Of a DNA stretch of 64,000 bases, positions 31,146 through 39,669 are shown piece after piece. Source of the stretch: Stentor roeselii (lineage: Eukaryota; Ciliophora; Heterotrichea; Heterotrichida; Stentoridae); the NCBI GenBank assembly GCA_006503475.1, contig RSEH01000078.1, positions 1 to 64,000 of the forward strand, written 5' to 3'. Within the stretch, counting starts at the first letter, position 1. Each line of letters opens with the position of its first letter. The position numbers and the translations under genes were made by a program. The notes under the pieces were generated by a model. It did not search any database. It saw nothing but the letters and a program-made list of their open reading frames with translations, and was not told the origin of the DNA.

Positions 31146-33143
31146 ATGGGATCATCAGAATCATTCCACAAGCCTCACTACTCAATAGAAATCCCCGGGT
31201 CATCTAAACCAGGCTCATCACCAATTTACGTGAACCCAAATTCTAAAGCTTACCTGTTATCCAAGTGCCATTCAGGCGAAACCCTCTACGAATCTTTCCA
31301 TTCATCCGCAAGGCGACATCCCAACCTTCCCTTCCTAGGGACTCGGGTTAAGCTAGAAAATGGCTTCGGTCCTTACAAGTGGCTTTCTTACTCACAAGTC
31401 GAGTCAAAAGTCCGTGAAATCGGATGGGCTCTGGCAGGGTTGGGTTTGAGTAAAAAAGATGAAGACGGGCATTCTTTTCTGGGGATCTACTCGAAAAATC
31501 GCGCAGAATGGGTCATGATGGACTTAGCTTGTATCAATCAGGACATTATCTCGGTGCCTATTTATGATACTCTTCAGAGTGATGCTCTTGAATACATCGT
31601 GGAACAGACTCAGATGAAAGTCGTTGCTTGTGACTTGAAAAGCTCTTTGAATATCTTGAAATTGAAAAAAGCTGGAGAATTGAAACCTCTTCAGGTTTTG
31701 ATACTTTTTGATGAGGTTAATGAAAGTTTTATTCATGAGGCTAAAGAGGTGGGATTACAGGTTTTTTTTATTAATCAGTTGGAAGGGATGGAGAGGAATG
31801 GAGAGGATAATCCTCCGAAACCTGATTCGATTTTTACGGTTTGTTATACTAGTGGAACTACTGGAAGGGCTAAAGGAGCCATGATCAGGCATTTGAATTT
31901 GGTGTCGACTATTGCGGGATTGCATGATGTTTCGTTTTCTTTCAATTCGACAGATGTGCATCTTTCTTACCTTCCACTTGCCCACATCATGGAAAGACTG
32001 GCGATCCACCATCTAACCTCATACGGTGTCTCAATCGGTTTCTTCCAAGGTGACATCCTAAAGTTAAAAGAAGACCTATCCGAGTTAAAGCCAACCCTTT
32101 TCATATCAGTCCCACGTCTCTACAACCGTTTCCACGACTTAATATCCCAGCAGTTTTCAGACCTTTCAGGAGTAAAGCGTCTTTTAGCAACACGAGGTTT
32201 ATCATCAAAGCAGTTTTACTTCCGAAGTCAAGGATCTTTGACTCACAAACTTTGGGACTCTCTGATTTTCCAGAAGATAAAAAACGTTTTAGGCGGCCGA
32301 GTGAAAATAATGGTGACAGGTTCAGCTCCAATCTCAGGAGACGTGATTGATTTCTTGAAAGTCGTATTTTCCTGCCCTTTCATTGAAGGATATGGGCAGA
32401 CTGAGTCATGTGGAGGGACTTTTTTAACAATTCGTGAAGAAAGAATGACTGGAATCATAGGAGGACCTGTAACGACTGCGGAAATAAAACTTGAAGACAT
32501 TCCTGATATGGACTATCGCAGCACTGATGTCGACCCTGAAGGAAGACCTGCACCTAGAGGAGAAATTTGTGTCAGGGGACCTGTTGTTTTCGCGGGGTAC
32601 TATAAAAACCCACAGATCACAGCGGAAACTATTGATTGTGAAGGGTGGCTTCATACTGGAGATGTTGGAACACGAAGTTCAATTGACGGGTCTTTTAAAA
32701 TCATTGACAGGAAAAAGAACTTCTTTAAATTGCAACAAGGAGAATATGTTTCTGCTGAAAAAATCGAAATGGTTTATAATAAAAGCTATTTCATTTCACA
32801 AATATTTGTTTATGGAGACTCGCTTCAGTCTTATCTTGTTGCTATCGTTGTTCCTGATGAAGCTTTTATTAGAAAAAAGTGGATTTTTGAAAATGGATTT
32901 AATCCTGATACCAGTTTTGAGGAAATCTGCAGAAGTGAAAAATTGATGAAAACTCTTTTAAATGATATGGAAGAAAAGGCGAAGGAGTCGAAGTTGTTCG
33001 GTTTTGAACTTGTGAAAAAAATCTTTATTGAAGATAAACTCTGGACTCCTGACGACCTTTTAACACCCACTCAGAAGTTAATGCGTTTCAACGCGAAGAA
33101 GAAATACGAGTCAGTGATCGCTGATCTCTACAAGACCGTATAA
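31146..33143 (+). CDS. Long-chain acyl-CoA synthetase
   Basis: The 665-residue AMP-binding enzyme activates fatty acids to acyl-CoA for lipid synthesis and oxidation. Seen in order: L-S-Y-S-Q-V-E near the start, the P-loop Y-T-S-G-T-T-G-R-A-K-G (about 233-243), Y-L-P-L-A-H-I-M-E, the G-Y-G-Q-T-E-S motif, W-L-H-T-G-D-V-G, I-D-R-K-K-N-F-F-K-L-Q-Q-G-E-Y-V, and P-E-K-I-type S-A-E-K-I-E. The L-Q-Q-G-E-Y-V form is typical of the ACSL long-chain group. There is no clear signal peptide. The N-terminal M-G-S-S-E could be myristoylated. Base composition alternates sharply between A/C-rich and G/T-rich blocks, with one switch near 31960. Confidence 0.95.
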   Translation: MGSSESFHKPHYSIEIPGSSKPGSSPIYVNPNSKAYLLSKCHSGETLYESFHSSARRHPNLPFLGTRVKLENGFGPYKWLSYSQVESKVREIGWALAGLGLSKKDEDGHSFLGIYSKNRAEWVMMDLACINQDIISVPIYDTLQSDALEYIVEQTQMKVVACDLKSSLNILKLKKAGELKPLQVLILFDEVNESFIHEAKEVGLQVFFINQLEGMERNGEDNPPKPDSIFTVCYTSGTTGRAKGAMIRHLNLVSTIAGLHDVSFSFNSTDVHLSYLPLAHIMERLAIHHLTSYGVSIGFFQGDILKLKEDLSELKPTLFISVPRLYNRFHDLISQQFSDLSGVKRLLATRGLSSKQFYFRSQGSLTHKLWDSLIFQKIKNVLGGRVKIMVTGSAPISGDVIDFLKVVFSCPFIEGYGQTESCGGTFLTIREERMTGIIGGPVTTAEIKLEDIPDMDYRSTDVDPEGRPAPRGEICVRGPVVFAGYYKNPQITAETIDCEGWLHTGDVGTRSSIDGSFKIIDRKKNFFKLQQGEYVSAEKIEMVYNKSYFISQIFVYGDSLQSYLVAIVVPDEAFIRKKWIFENGFNPDTSFEEICRSEKLMKTLLNDMEEKAKESKLFGFELVKKIFIEDKLWTPDDLLTPTQKLMRFNAKKKYESVIADLYKTV

Positions 33144-33323
33144 CGATTAAACCTAACCCACTCTTAACCATCTTCCTCAACATAAGCAGTTTCACAATTT
33201 CCAAAACTAAAAAGCGCCACAAGTAATCCAAAGAAAACCCCTTAAAATAAAAATTCAAAAAAAACCTCTTCTAATCCTCAAAAACCTAATGACCCAAATC
33301 AAACTCAAAAAATATCTCTATAA

Positions 33324-34970
33324 ATGTATAGTGATTCATTTGAAATGCAAGCAAACGAGATATCAGGTTACTCTTCCTACCACGAGCAAAGCATGGAACT
33401 TCAAGACATGATCAACTCTTCAGAAAGTGAAGAAGAGTCCTACCCAAGCGCATCTGACAAAGACGAGGACTTCGCGGACATTTCATCAAAGCACATGGCC
33501 CTGCGAGCCTCGACGGCTCCCGCCAGGCCGTTGACTGACATTGAGAAGTTCCGACGAAGTTCTGACTTTTTACTCTTGGAGCATACAGTGATTTGCGCCA
33601 GTCAACTCTTCCTCCGAGGTGACCAGAAGTACGACCTCGACTCAGACCACGGCCAGCGTTCATGTAAGAAGTTTCTGAATCAAATTGAAAAGCTTTGTGA
33701 AGTTTATAGTGTTCCTTGCTCTTCTCGTGAATATCGTGATCGGTTTTCAAAGGCTTATCGCGTTTTGTATAAGGAAAATAGTCTTTGTTATTTGACTGAA
33801 ATTCTTGACTCTGCGCAAGAAGGGTTTCCTTATCTTTATGTTAATGGTGAAAGGTATGTGTTTAGTGCTGAAGTACTTCAGGCTGGAAGTGATTTGTTTC
33901 AGAATTTTGTTAGGTTGCAGTATTTGTTGAAGGATATTTTTAGTAGGGTTTGTGATGAAACTTTTAATGGGGCGCTTGAACCGGTTAAGGAAGAGATTTC
34001 GAATTGTTTGCAGGAGTTTGATGGACTTTGGGTTGAGTTTGAACAACTTTATGTACATGAACTTATGGCTATTGAAAGTGATGCTAGGAGGTTTATTGAA
34101 GAGGCTATTGCCATTGAAGAGAAAATTAATTTTTTGGAAACGAAAAATGAAATTAAAACTCGGGTGGAAAATGAGGAGATCTTCGAGTTAAAATCCAAGC
34201 TCGTAACAATAATCGGAAAAATAAACTCAGTAGCAAACATCGAAGGCAAAGGTCGAGACGACCTAACAATTGACATCCTAAAAGCCTCAGAAGGTTTATT
34301 AAAGCGAGTATCAACCCAAACCCGTTGCATAACAAACTTAGCCGACAAGATCCGCCAATCTTTCCTATCCCTGCGTTCATTATTCCGCAAATACGCCTCA
34401 AACATCGAAATCGTTGACCCTCAATTAAAAAACAATCCAGAACTCGTAGATGCGTTGGTAAAATTCGAGTCAACTTGGGAACGTGGCAAGATTTATTTCT
34501 TAAACAGCAAGAAATGCAATCAACTAGTCTTTTTATCATCAATGATTGAGACAGTATCAAGCAAATATCGAGTATTCAAAGAGCAAGTCGATTGTTCTGA
34601 CAGTGAACTCTTTGTGAGCATCCCAGCACTACTTATCATTAAAGCCTTGCAAGGAGAGGATCGAGGAATTTGCAAGAGTTTCTGTTCACCGATGTTTGAT
34701 GAGAATGAAAATGTAGGAGCTGTTTGGAAAAGACTGAAAAGAAGTTATAATTTGGGAAAATTGGCAAGTTCTTCTATTACTGAGTACACAGAACTGCTCA
34801 TGGCTCTTACTTTAGCTGAACCTCTTGATAAAGGGTTTCGTGCGCAGGTGCTCGACCCGAAATTTGATAATTTGGACGGGACTATCAACAAAATCAAGTA
34901 CTTGGCTATTGAGTTACATAGGCATAAACCCATTGAGTGGAACAGGTTTCTGGATATTATTTTATGCTAG
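33324..34970 (+). CDS. Hypothetical helical protein
   Basis: 548 residues of unrecognised family. Residues 1-75 are Ser/Glu/Asp-rich and probably disordered. The rest is predicted mostly helical, with repeated Leu/Phe-rich segments (F-L-N-Q-I-E-K-L, L-Q-Y-L-L-K-D-I-F) and a long amphipathic stretch near 235-300. There are no membrane helices, zinc ligands or repeats. It starts in TATAAATG. Synonymous composition changes abruptly near 34180 from G/T-rich to A/C-rich while the frame continues, so both halves belong to one protein. Confidence 0.7.
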   Translation: MYSDSFEMQANEISGYSSYHEQSMELQDMINSSESEEESYPSASDKDEDFADISSKHMALRASTAPARPLTDIEKFRRSSDFLLLEHTVICASQLFLRGDQKYDLDSDHGQRSCKKFLNQIEKLCEVYSVPCSSREYRDRFSKAYRVLYKENSLCYLTEILDSAQEGFPYLYVNGERYVFSAEVLQAGSDLFQNFVRLQYLLKDIFSRVCDETFNGALEPVKEEISNCLQEFDGLWVEFEQLYVHELMAIESDARRFIEEAIAIEEKINFLETKNEIKTRVENEEIFELKSKLVTIIGKINSVANIEGKGRDDLTIDILKASEGLLKRVSTQTRCITNLADKIRQSFLSLRSLFRKYASNIEIVDPQLKNNPELVDALVKFESTWERGKIYFLNSKKCNQLVFLSSMIETVSSKYRVFKEQVDCSDSELFVSIPALLIIKALQGEDRGICKSFCSPMFDENENVGAVWKRLKRSYNLGKLASSSITEYTELLMALTLAEPLDKGFRAQVLDPKFDNLDGTINKIKYLAIELHRHKPIEWNRFLDIILC

Positions 34971-35300
34971 TGTAATATTAATCAAGGCTTGAATATTATT
35001 AAATTATTGGATTTTTGGAAAGTTTAATGAGAGGGTCAAGTCAATAATCTCAAAAAACCCATAAAAACTAATCTACATCCAAGTCACTTCACATCATAAC
35101 CTTCCCTATCACTCTTCATCAACCCTCAAAGAATCTCTTAAATAAAATCCAAATTCCTAAAACTTAAAATTCCAAACTAAAACTTCTAAAATTCCAATCC
35201 TGCTAACCCTGCCAAAAAATCTAAACCTTCAATAAAAAATCCACAAATCCAATTAAAATAAATCCTTTCCCAACTTTATATAAATCTTATAACGTCTATC
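34971..35300. other. A/C-rich spacer between convergent genes
   Basis: From about 35040 the plus strand is nearly G-free and rich in A and C. It lies at the 3' ends of both neighbours, so this composition is not limited to promoters. No gene was seen. Confidence 0.5.
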
Positions 35301-36506
35301 TTAAAGTGAAGAAAAGCTGCTGATTTCTTTCCGAAACATTTCCTTCAACGTATGAAGGTCAATATCCGAGTTGCTATCAAACACGAAGTCAACAGGTCTA
35401 TTAGCCAAATACTCAAGTTCCACATTTCTCACAGGTATAAAGTAAGGATGATTAACCGCCTGGTCCAAAGTGATTCTTTCCCGTGGGTTGAAAGAAAGCA
35501 TTCGAGTGAGCAAGTCGAGTTCATTGCCATTAATTCCAGGGAAAATCTCTCTGAAGTCCTTGGGCTTGGTGGGTGGATAAGCTTGTACATATCTAAGCGC
35601 TTTGGCGTCAGTGATGAAGTCGTAGTTATCACGAGTTCCGACTACTTGAAAAATCGTATTCAACTGGTCATGGTCCGACACTGGGTACCCCGCGCGGGTG
35701 GTATTCGCGTTAAGGTCAGGTGAGAGAGGAAAACAACTTCTACCAGGGAACAAGGGCGTTCTTTCAATATGCTGAGAAACATTTTCCCTTATCATTCCAA
35801 GCATCTCAGCGAAAACACAGCCGAGTGACCAGATGTCCATTTCTTTTCCGTATTCTTTTTCCATCAAAATGACTTCAGGGGCTCGATACCAACGAGTCAC
35901 AACATGTCCTGTTAATATTCTTGAAGGCTTTCCTGACCCTCCTGTCAGTTCATCCTCGTAAGGGTCACGAGACATTGAAAGACCTTCTTCGAAGTTATGG
36001 TTCAACTTGCGGTAACTTCGAGATAAGCCAAAGTCGCAGATCTTTAAAGTACAGTCCGCGTTGATCAAGATGTTTGCTGGTTTTATGTCCCGATGCATCA
36101 CATTCGCTGAATGCATGTAACGACAACCGCAGACTGCCTGGTAAAAAAGGTACCTGACTTGTGAGTGGTCGAGAAAAGAAGGAGACTTTGTGAGTTTTTT
36201 CAAGTCGGACTCAGCGTATTCCATCACGATGAAGACGTTGTTGAAGTCGTCAGAACTTTTTGGAATTACCACGTCTTTGATTTTTACTATGTTTGGGTGG
36301 TTTAGATAACGCATGATGCAAATTTCGCGAAGCATTCTTTTTGCTTCGACTTCGTACTCGAATAGAGATTTTATGTTTTTTATTGCAACTTTTTCACCTG
36401 TTTGCTTGTCTTTTCCCTCGAAGACTGAACCGTATGTGCCTTTTCCGATCTTTCGTAGAAGCTGGTAACGTGACCCCAGGTCCCAGTTAGGCAGGTTAAA
36501 AGCCAT
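35301..36506 (-). CDS. MAPK-like (CMGC) protein kinase with TGH activation lip
   Basis: 401 residues, kinase domain about 12-355. Seen: I-G-K-G-T-Y-G-S-V glycine loop, V-A-I-K-N-I lysine, H-R-D-I-K-P-A-N catalytic loop, C-D-F-G-L-S-R magnesium loop and the CMGC signature V-T-R-W-Y-R-A-P-E. An insertion of about 30 residues follows D-F-G. The dual-phosphorylation site is T-G-H instead of T-x-Y, so only the Thr (and no Tyr) is available. A further insertion follows W-S-L-G-C-V-F-A-E-M-L. T-x-H-type MAPK relatives occur in protists. Regulation by a standard MAP2K is doubtful. The start codon lies only 2 nt after the stop of the upstream gene. Confidence 0.9.
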   Translation of the reverse strand: MAFNLPNWDLGSRYQLLRKIGKGTYGSVFEGKDKQTGEKVAIKNIKSLFEYEVEAKRMLREICIMRYLNHPNIVKIKDVVIPKSSDDFNNVFIVMEYAESDLKKLTKSPSFLDHSQVRYLFYQAVCGCRYMHSANVMHRDIKPANILINADCTLKICDFGLSRSYRKLNHNFEEGLSMSRDPYEDELTGGSGKPSRILTGHVVTRWYRAPEVILMEKEYGKEMDIWSLGCVFAEMLGMIRENVSQHIERTPLFPGRSCFPLSPDLNANTTRAGYPVSDHDQLNTIFQVVGTRDNYDFITDAKALRYVQAYPPTKPKDFREIFPGINGNELDLLTRMLSFNPRERITLDQAVNHPYFIPVRNVELEYLANRPVDFVFDSNSDIDLHTLKEMFRKEISSFSSL

Positions 36507-36508
36507 TT

Positions 36509-37006
36509 TTAAGGGTTTCTAAGTTTATAGAATTTCAACAAGGTGGTGCTGAAAATCTTTGTTGGTTCTTGCTTGGAATCTTGAGATTTCAATGGCTTTG
36601 TGTTTGCTTGCTTTGGTAGCTTTGGAAGGTCTACTGATTGGCTGGCAGTCCTATTCTCCAATATTTTCATAAGTTTCTCCAACTGCGAGATACTTTTCTT
36701 CCTAATAAAAGAATAAGCAAAGTCATTTCCCGTATTCTTCCTCACAACTCTTTTACAATTTTCCTTAGGAACATAAAGACTTCGATCCATATACCTAGAA
36801 GTGATGCAAGCAACTCTTTTCTTATGTTGCCCAGTATTACTTTTCCTTCTATGCAAAAAGTTCTGCACCTGAGTCCTGGGGTTGACAGCGAAAGACTTAG
36901 AGTCATTCTTGAATTGAAATTCATTCCACCCAGTGAGTTCATTTTCCAGCAGTGAAGAAAAATGTTTGTGAAAAGGACTGACAGCGACTTCCGGTTTTAA
37001 GTGCAT
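36509..37006 (-). CDS. Small basic hypothetical protein
   Basis: 165 residues, Lys/Arg/Ser-rich, with no membrane segment or known motif. The middle has K-R-V-A-C-I-T-S-R-Y and R-S-L-Y-V-P-K-E-N-C-K-R-V-V-R-K. The stop (36509-36511) is 2 nt before the MAPK-like start, in a different frame. No 15-nt GT...AG intron joins them, so they appear to be two genes with almost no shared spacer. Confidence 0.6.
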   Translation of the reverse strand: MHLKPEVAVSPFHKHFSSLLENELTGWNEFQFKNDSKSFAVNPRTQVQNFLHRRKSNTGQHKKRVACITSRYMDRSLYVPKENCKRVVRKNTGNDFAYSFIRKKSISQLEKLMKILENRTASQSVDLPKLPKQANTKPLKSQDSKQEPTKIFSTTLLKFYKLRNP

Positions 37007-37045
37007 CGTTTATAATAAACTTTGAGTATCGTTAAGCTAAATTAG

Positions 37046-37294
37046 TTAATCAGTCTTTCTTCTGAAAGAACAGCCCACCTGCAACTTGCACTTGCCTCCT
37101 GTTGGTGTGGCCAGAACCATCTGGCACCCTTCGCAGGTGATCACTGTCTGTGCGTGGCTGTAAGCTGTTGTAAGACTGTAACAACCGGGACATTTGATGT
37201 CAATGAAGTAACTGTTTGGACCTTGGATCAGTCGTTTTTTCTTGTGGCTGACCCGCTGGTCTTCGGAGACTGGGTGGAGTAAATCGATTTCCAT
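37046..37294 (-). CDS. RPS27: 40S ribosomal protein eS27 (RPS27)
   Basis: 82 residues, full length for the family. The C4 zinc finger is C-P-G-C ... C-E-G-C (about 35-57), followed by [15 protein letters not shown], the classic eS27 ending. It is a small-subunit ribosomal protein acting in 40S assembly and translation. The stop lies 39 bp from the start of the next gene on the same strand. Upstream, 63 bp separate it from the stop of the preceding gene. Confidence 0.97.
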   Translation of the reverse strand: MEIDLLHPVSEDQRVSHKKKRLIQGPNSYFIDIKCPGCYSLTTAYSHAQTVITCEGCQMVLATPTGGKCKLQVGCSFRRKTD

Positions 37295-37357
37295 TTTTAT
37301 ATCACCTCGGAAATCTTTATTTAGATTTAAGAAAAAAGTCAGGTTCTTTATTGACTA

Positions 37358-37888
37358 TTAACTAATAAAATATCTTGATAAGGACTTGCACTTTGTTTTT
37401 AGATAAAAGTCTAACTCTTCTAAGGTTATCGGCTTTTTTGTTGAATCTGGAATTAGGTTTGGGTCTAGTCGACATGAACTTATAGAAGCTGGAATTTTTT
37501 TTACTGATAATTTCTTTGAAACTTGACGAGAAAATTCATAGTCATTGGTAGGGATTGCTTGTCTTTCAAAGAGACGACCTGTGCTGGAGAACTCCTTTTT
37601 TAGCCCACATCTGGCAGAGAAGAAATCGTTTTTCGTCCGGATTTTTTCGAACTTTTCAAGAGTTTCAGCTCGATTTTTCAAGGAATTTTCAGTTTTCGCC
37701 TGTTCTTTCAACAACCTAATAAGAACTCCTGATCTTTTTCTAAAGTTTTTCAGAAAATTTTTCTCACTTTTCGCTCGATTTAGCTCACTAAGTTTAAAAT
37801 GAGGAGAAAGTTGAGATCTTTTCTTGATAATTGTTTCTTTTTGACTTTCAGGTTGTTTGAAAGTTGCATGAATTTTAAAAGTTTTCAT
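37358..37888 (-). CDS. Small basic hypothetical protein
   Basis: 176 residues, very Lys/Arg/Ser-rich, with helical stretches (N-F-L-K-N-F-R-K-R-S, L-L-K-E-Q-A-K-T-E-N). There are no recognised motifs. It lies in a tight minus-strand run: 13 nt downstream of the RING-DEAD gene stop and 63 bp upstream of RPS27. Such proteins are common in ciliate cytoskeletal assemblies, but no function can be given. Confidence 0.6.
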   Translation of the reverse strand: MKTFKIHATFKQPESQKETIIKKRSQLSPHFKLSELNRAKSEKNFLKNFRKRSGVLIRLLKEQAKTENSLKNRAETLEKFEKIRTKNDFFSARCGLKKEFSSTGRLFERQAIPTNDYEFSRQVSKKLSVKKIPASISSCRLDPNLIPDSTKKPITLEELDFYLKTKCKSLSRYFIS

Positions 37889-37901
37889 TAAATTATATTT
37901 C

Positions 37902-39311
37902 TTAGACTAAGTAGTCAGTTGAATTGTTCTCAACTGATGTTGATACTTGATTTAATTCACAGGTTTGAAGTGTTTTTACCGGAATATGGAATCTTTCGAA
38001 GACCTGTGCGAAAAGCCCTTCATTCTTCCAAGTCACTAAGTTGATCACAGTGCCTCGGCGGTTATTTCTGCCAGTCCTGCCACATCGATGAAAAAAAGAG
38101 TTGAAATTTGCCTTTGAGAAGTCTTTCGGGTCTAGTGGGCAGTCATAGTTGATGACCAAGTCATTCATCTGGCAGTCGAAACCTCTTCCAAGTAAGTCAG
38201 TCGCTATTAAAACATTAACTTTGCCGTTTTCAACTAGTTTCAATGTTTCTTCCCTTTCGTTGTCCTCGAGTTGACCGGAAAAAAGCCGGGCTTTGTACCC
38301 GTCTTGAGTAAGACTGGCAAGGGTTGCTGCTGATTTCTTGCTGTTCATGAAAACGATGCACATTTTAAACCCGATTCTTCGAAGACAGTTTAATAAAAAA
38401 GTGTTTTTTTCGTGAAAGGTCTCAAGCCAAAAGTTCAAAACCTTTACATTTGGGTTTAAGTGACTTGGAGGCTCGATTAATACCTCTTCAAATAACAGTC
38501 CAGAACCTTCTGTGAAGTCTTTTGTGCACTGACTTAATGTCGCTGAGAATAAAATCACCTGTTTTTCTGAAAATCGAGTTAAAAATGTTGAAAGTTGGTT
38601 TTTTCTCTCATTTTGACTTAAAATTTCATCACATTCATCAATTATTATCTTTACCTGGCCTAAGGGTTTTTTCAAGTTTCTTAAAAAATTGATGCAACTT
38701 TCAAGAGTTCCACATAAAACATGTGGTAAGAATGAAGAAGGTTTTTTTCCTTTTTCTGTTTTCATCACTTCAATACCTGAACTTTGGCTTATTTTTGAAA
38801 AGATTTGAAAATGCATGTCTTTTATTTCTTTGGTGTGAGAAATGCTGATTACTTGAAGTGACTGGTGAACTGGAGAGACTGTTGAAAGGCTGCCTAATAC
38901 GAATGAACCGGTTTTACCTGTACCGTTCGGAGACTCGACTATCACGTGTTTACCTGAACGAATCACTGGAATCGCTTTGCATTGGACTGGCTTTGGAAAG
39001 CACCAGTTTAGTTTGTATATGTTTTTTAAAATTTGATGATTTGATATCAGGTCTGGCCAGTGAGGCAGTGATTCAACTTCAGATACTTCGGAATTTTTTT
39101 GATGAGATTTTAAAGCTTCGAGCATTCTGCAGGCTTCTAGATTTTTTTTTACCTCAGCAGGAGAATGAATTGGAGCTCGACACTCTGCGCACTTTTTTTG
39201 GGTATTTGCTATGTTTGTTAGACAAGTTTGGCAGCCTGAGTGGCCACAGCTGATAGAGAATGGAATGCAGTCAGCATCAAGGCATATTGGGCATTCGAAT
39301 ATAGATACCAT
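37902..39311 (-). CDS. RING finger fused to a DEAD-box RNA helicase
   Basis: 469 residues. The N-terminal C3HC4 RING (7-45) is C-P-I-C ... C-G-H-S-G-C-Q-T-C ... C-A-E-C. The helicase core follows: Q motif (P-K-P-V-Q), motif I S-P-N-G-T-G-K-T, motif II D-E-C-D (DECD in place of DEAD), motif III S-A-T, then motifs IV-VI (F-M-N-S-K-K, A-T-D-L-L-G-R-G-F-D, H-R-C-G-R-T-G-R). The closing I-N-Y-D-C-P-L-D-P and spacing before motif VI resemble DDX19/Dbp5 mRNA-export helicases. A ubiquitin-ligase RING on such a core is unusual. Both parts are in one uninterrupted frame, and the ATG precedes the RING by only six residues, so this is a real fusion if the assembly is right. Confidence 0.9.
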   Translation of the reverse strand: MVSIFECPICLDADCIPFSISCGHSGCQTCLTNIANTQKKCAECRAPIHSPAEVKKNLEACRMLEALKSHQKNSEVSEVESLPHWPDLISNHQILKNIYKLNWCFPKPVQCKAIPVIRSGKHVIVESPNGTGKTGSFVLGSLSTVSPVHQSLQVISISHTKEIKDMHFQIFSKISQSSGIEVMKTEKGKKPSSFLPHVLCGTLESCINFLRNLKKPLGQVKIIIDECDEILSQNERKNQLSTFLTRFSEKQVILFSATLSQCTKDFTEGSGLLFEEVLIEPPSHLNPNVKVLNFWLETFHEKNTFLLNCLRRIGFKMCIVFMNSKKSAATLASLTQDGYKARLFSGQLEDNEREETLKLVENGKVNVLIATDLLGRGFDCQMNDLVINYDCPLDPKDFSKANFNSFFHRCGRTGRNNRRGTVINLVTWKNEGLFAQVFERFHIPVKTLQTCELNQVSTSVENNSTDYLV

Positions 39312-39669
39312 TATTTATTACTGAATTCGGAAAAATGGTTTGATAAACCTTTGCCTAACATTAAAGCTTCCTTGGATATATAGATAATCGTATAAATTAA
39401 TTTAGATAATTCTTCAAATATGATGTAAAAAGATGGTTCTATTAAGATAAATGATAAGTCCTCTTAGATTTGAATCATAATGTGTAAGATTCACGTTAAA
39501 TTATCTGATAAAATTAATTATAATTTATTCATCATATCGTTGATGCTAATGCTAGATTATTAAAGACTTAAGTCACTATGAAAAGTAAAAAATCTAAAGA
39601 ATCTTAATCCTGCAATCAAGCATTCAATAAATCATCCTCATCCACTCCACCATAATCTAACAATTCTAA
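39312..39669. other. Divergent spacer, RING-DEAD gene / serine hydrolase gene
   Basis: 358 bp of AT-rich sequence between two outward-facing starts. The right end is A/C-rich on plus (cattcaataaatcatcctca), like other plus-gene upstream regions. Nothing more was seen. Confidence 0.5.

Noticed and set aside
32491-32946. 151-codon plus frame overlapping the acyl-CoA synthetase
   Set aside because: It overlaps conserved adenylate-forming motifs in the main frame and has no recognisable domain.
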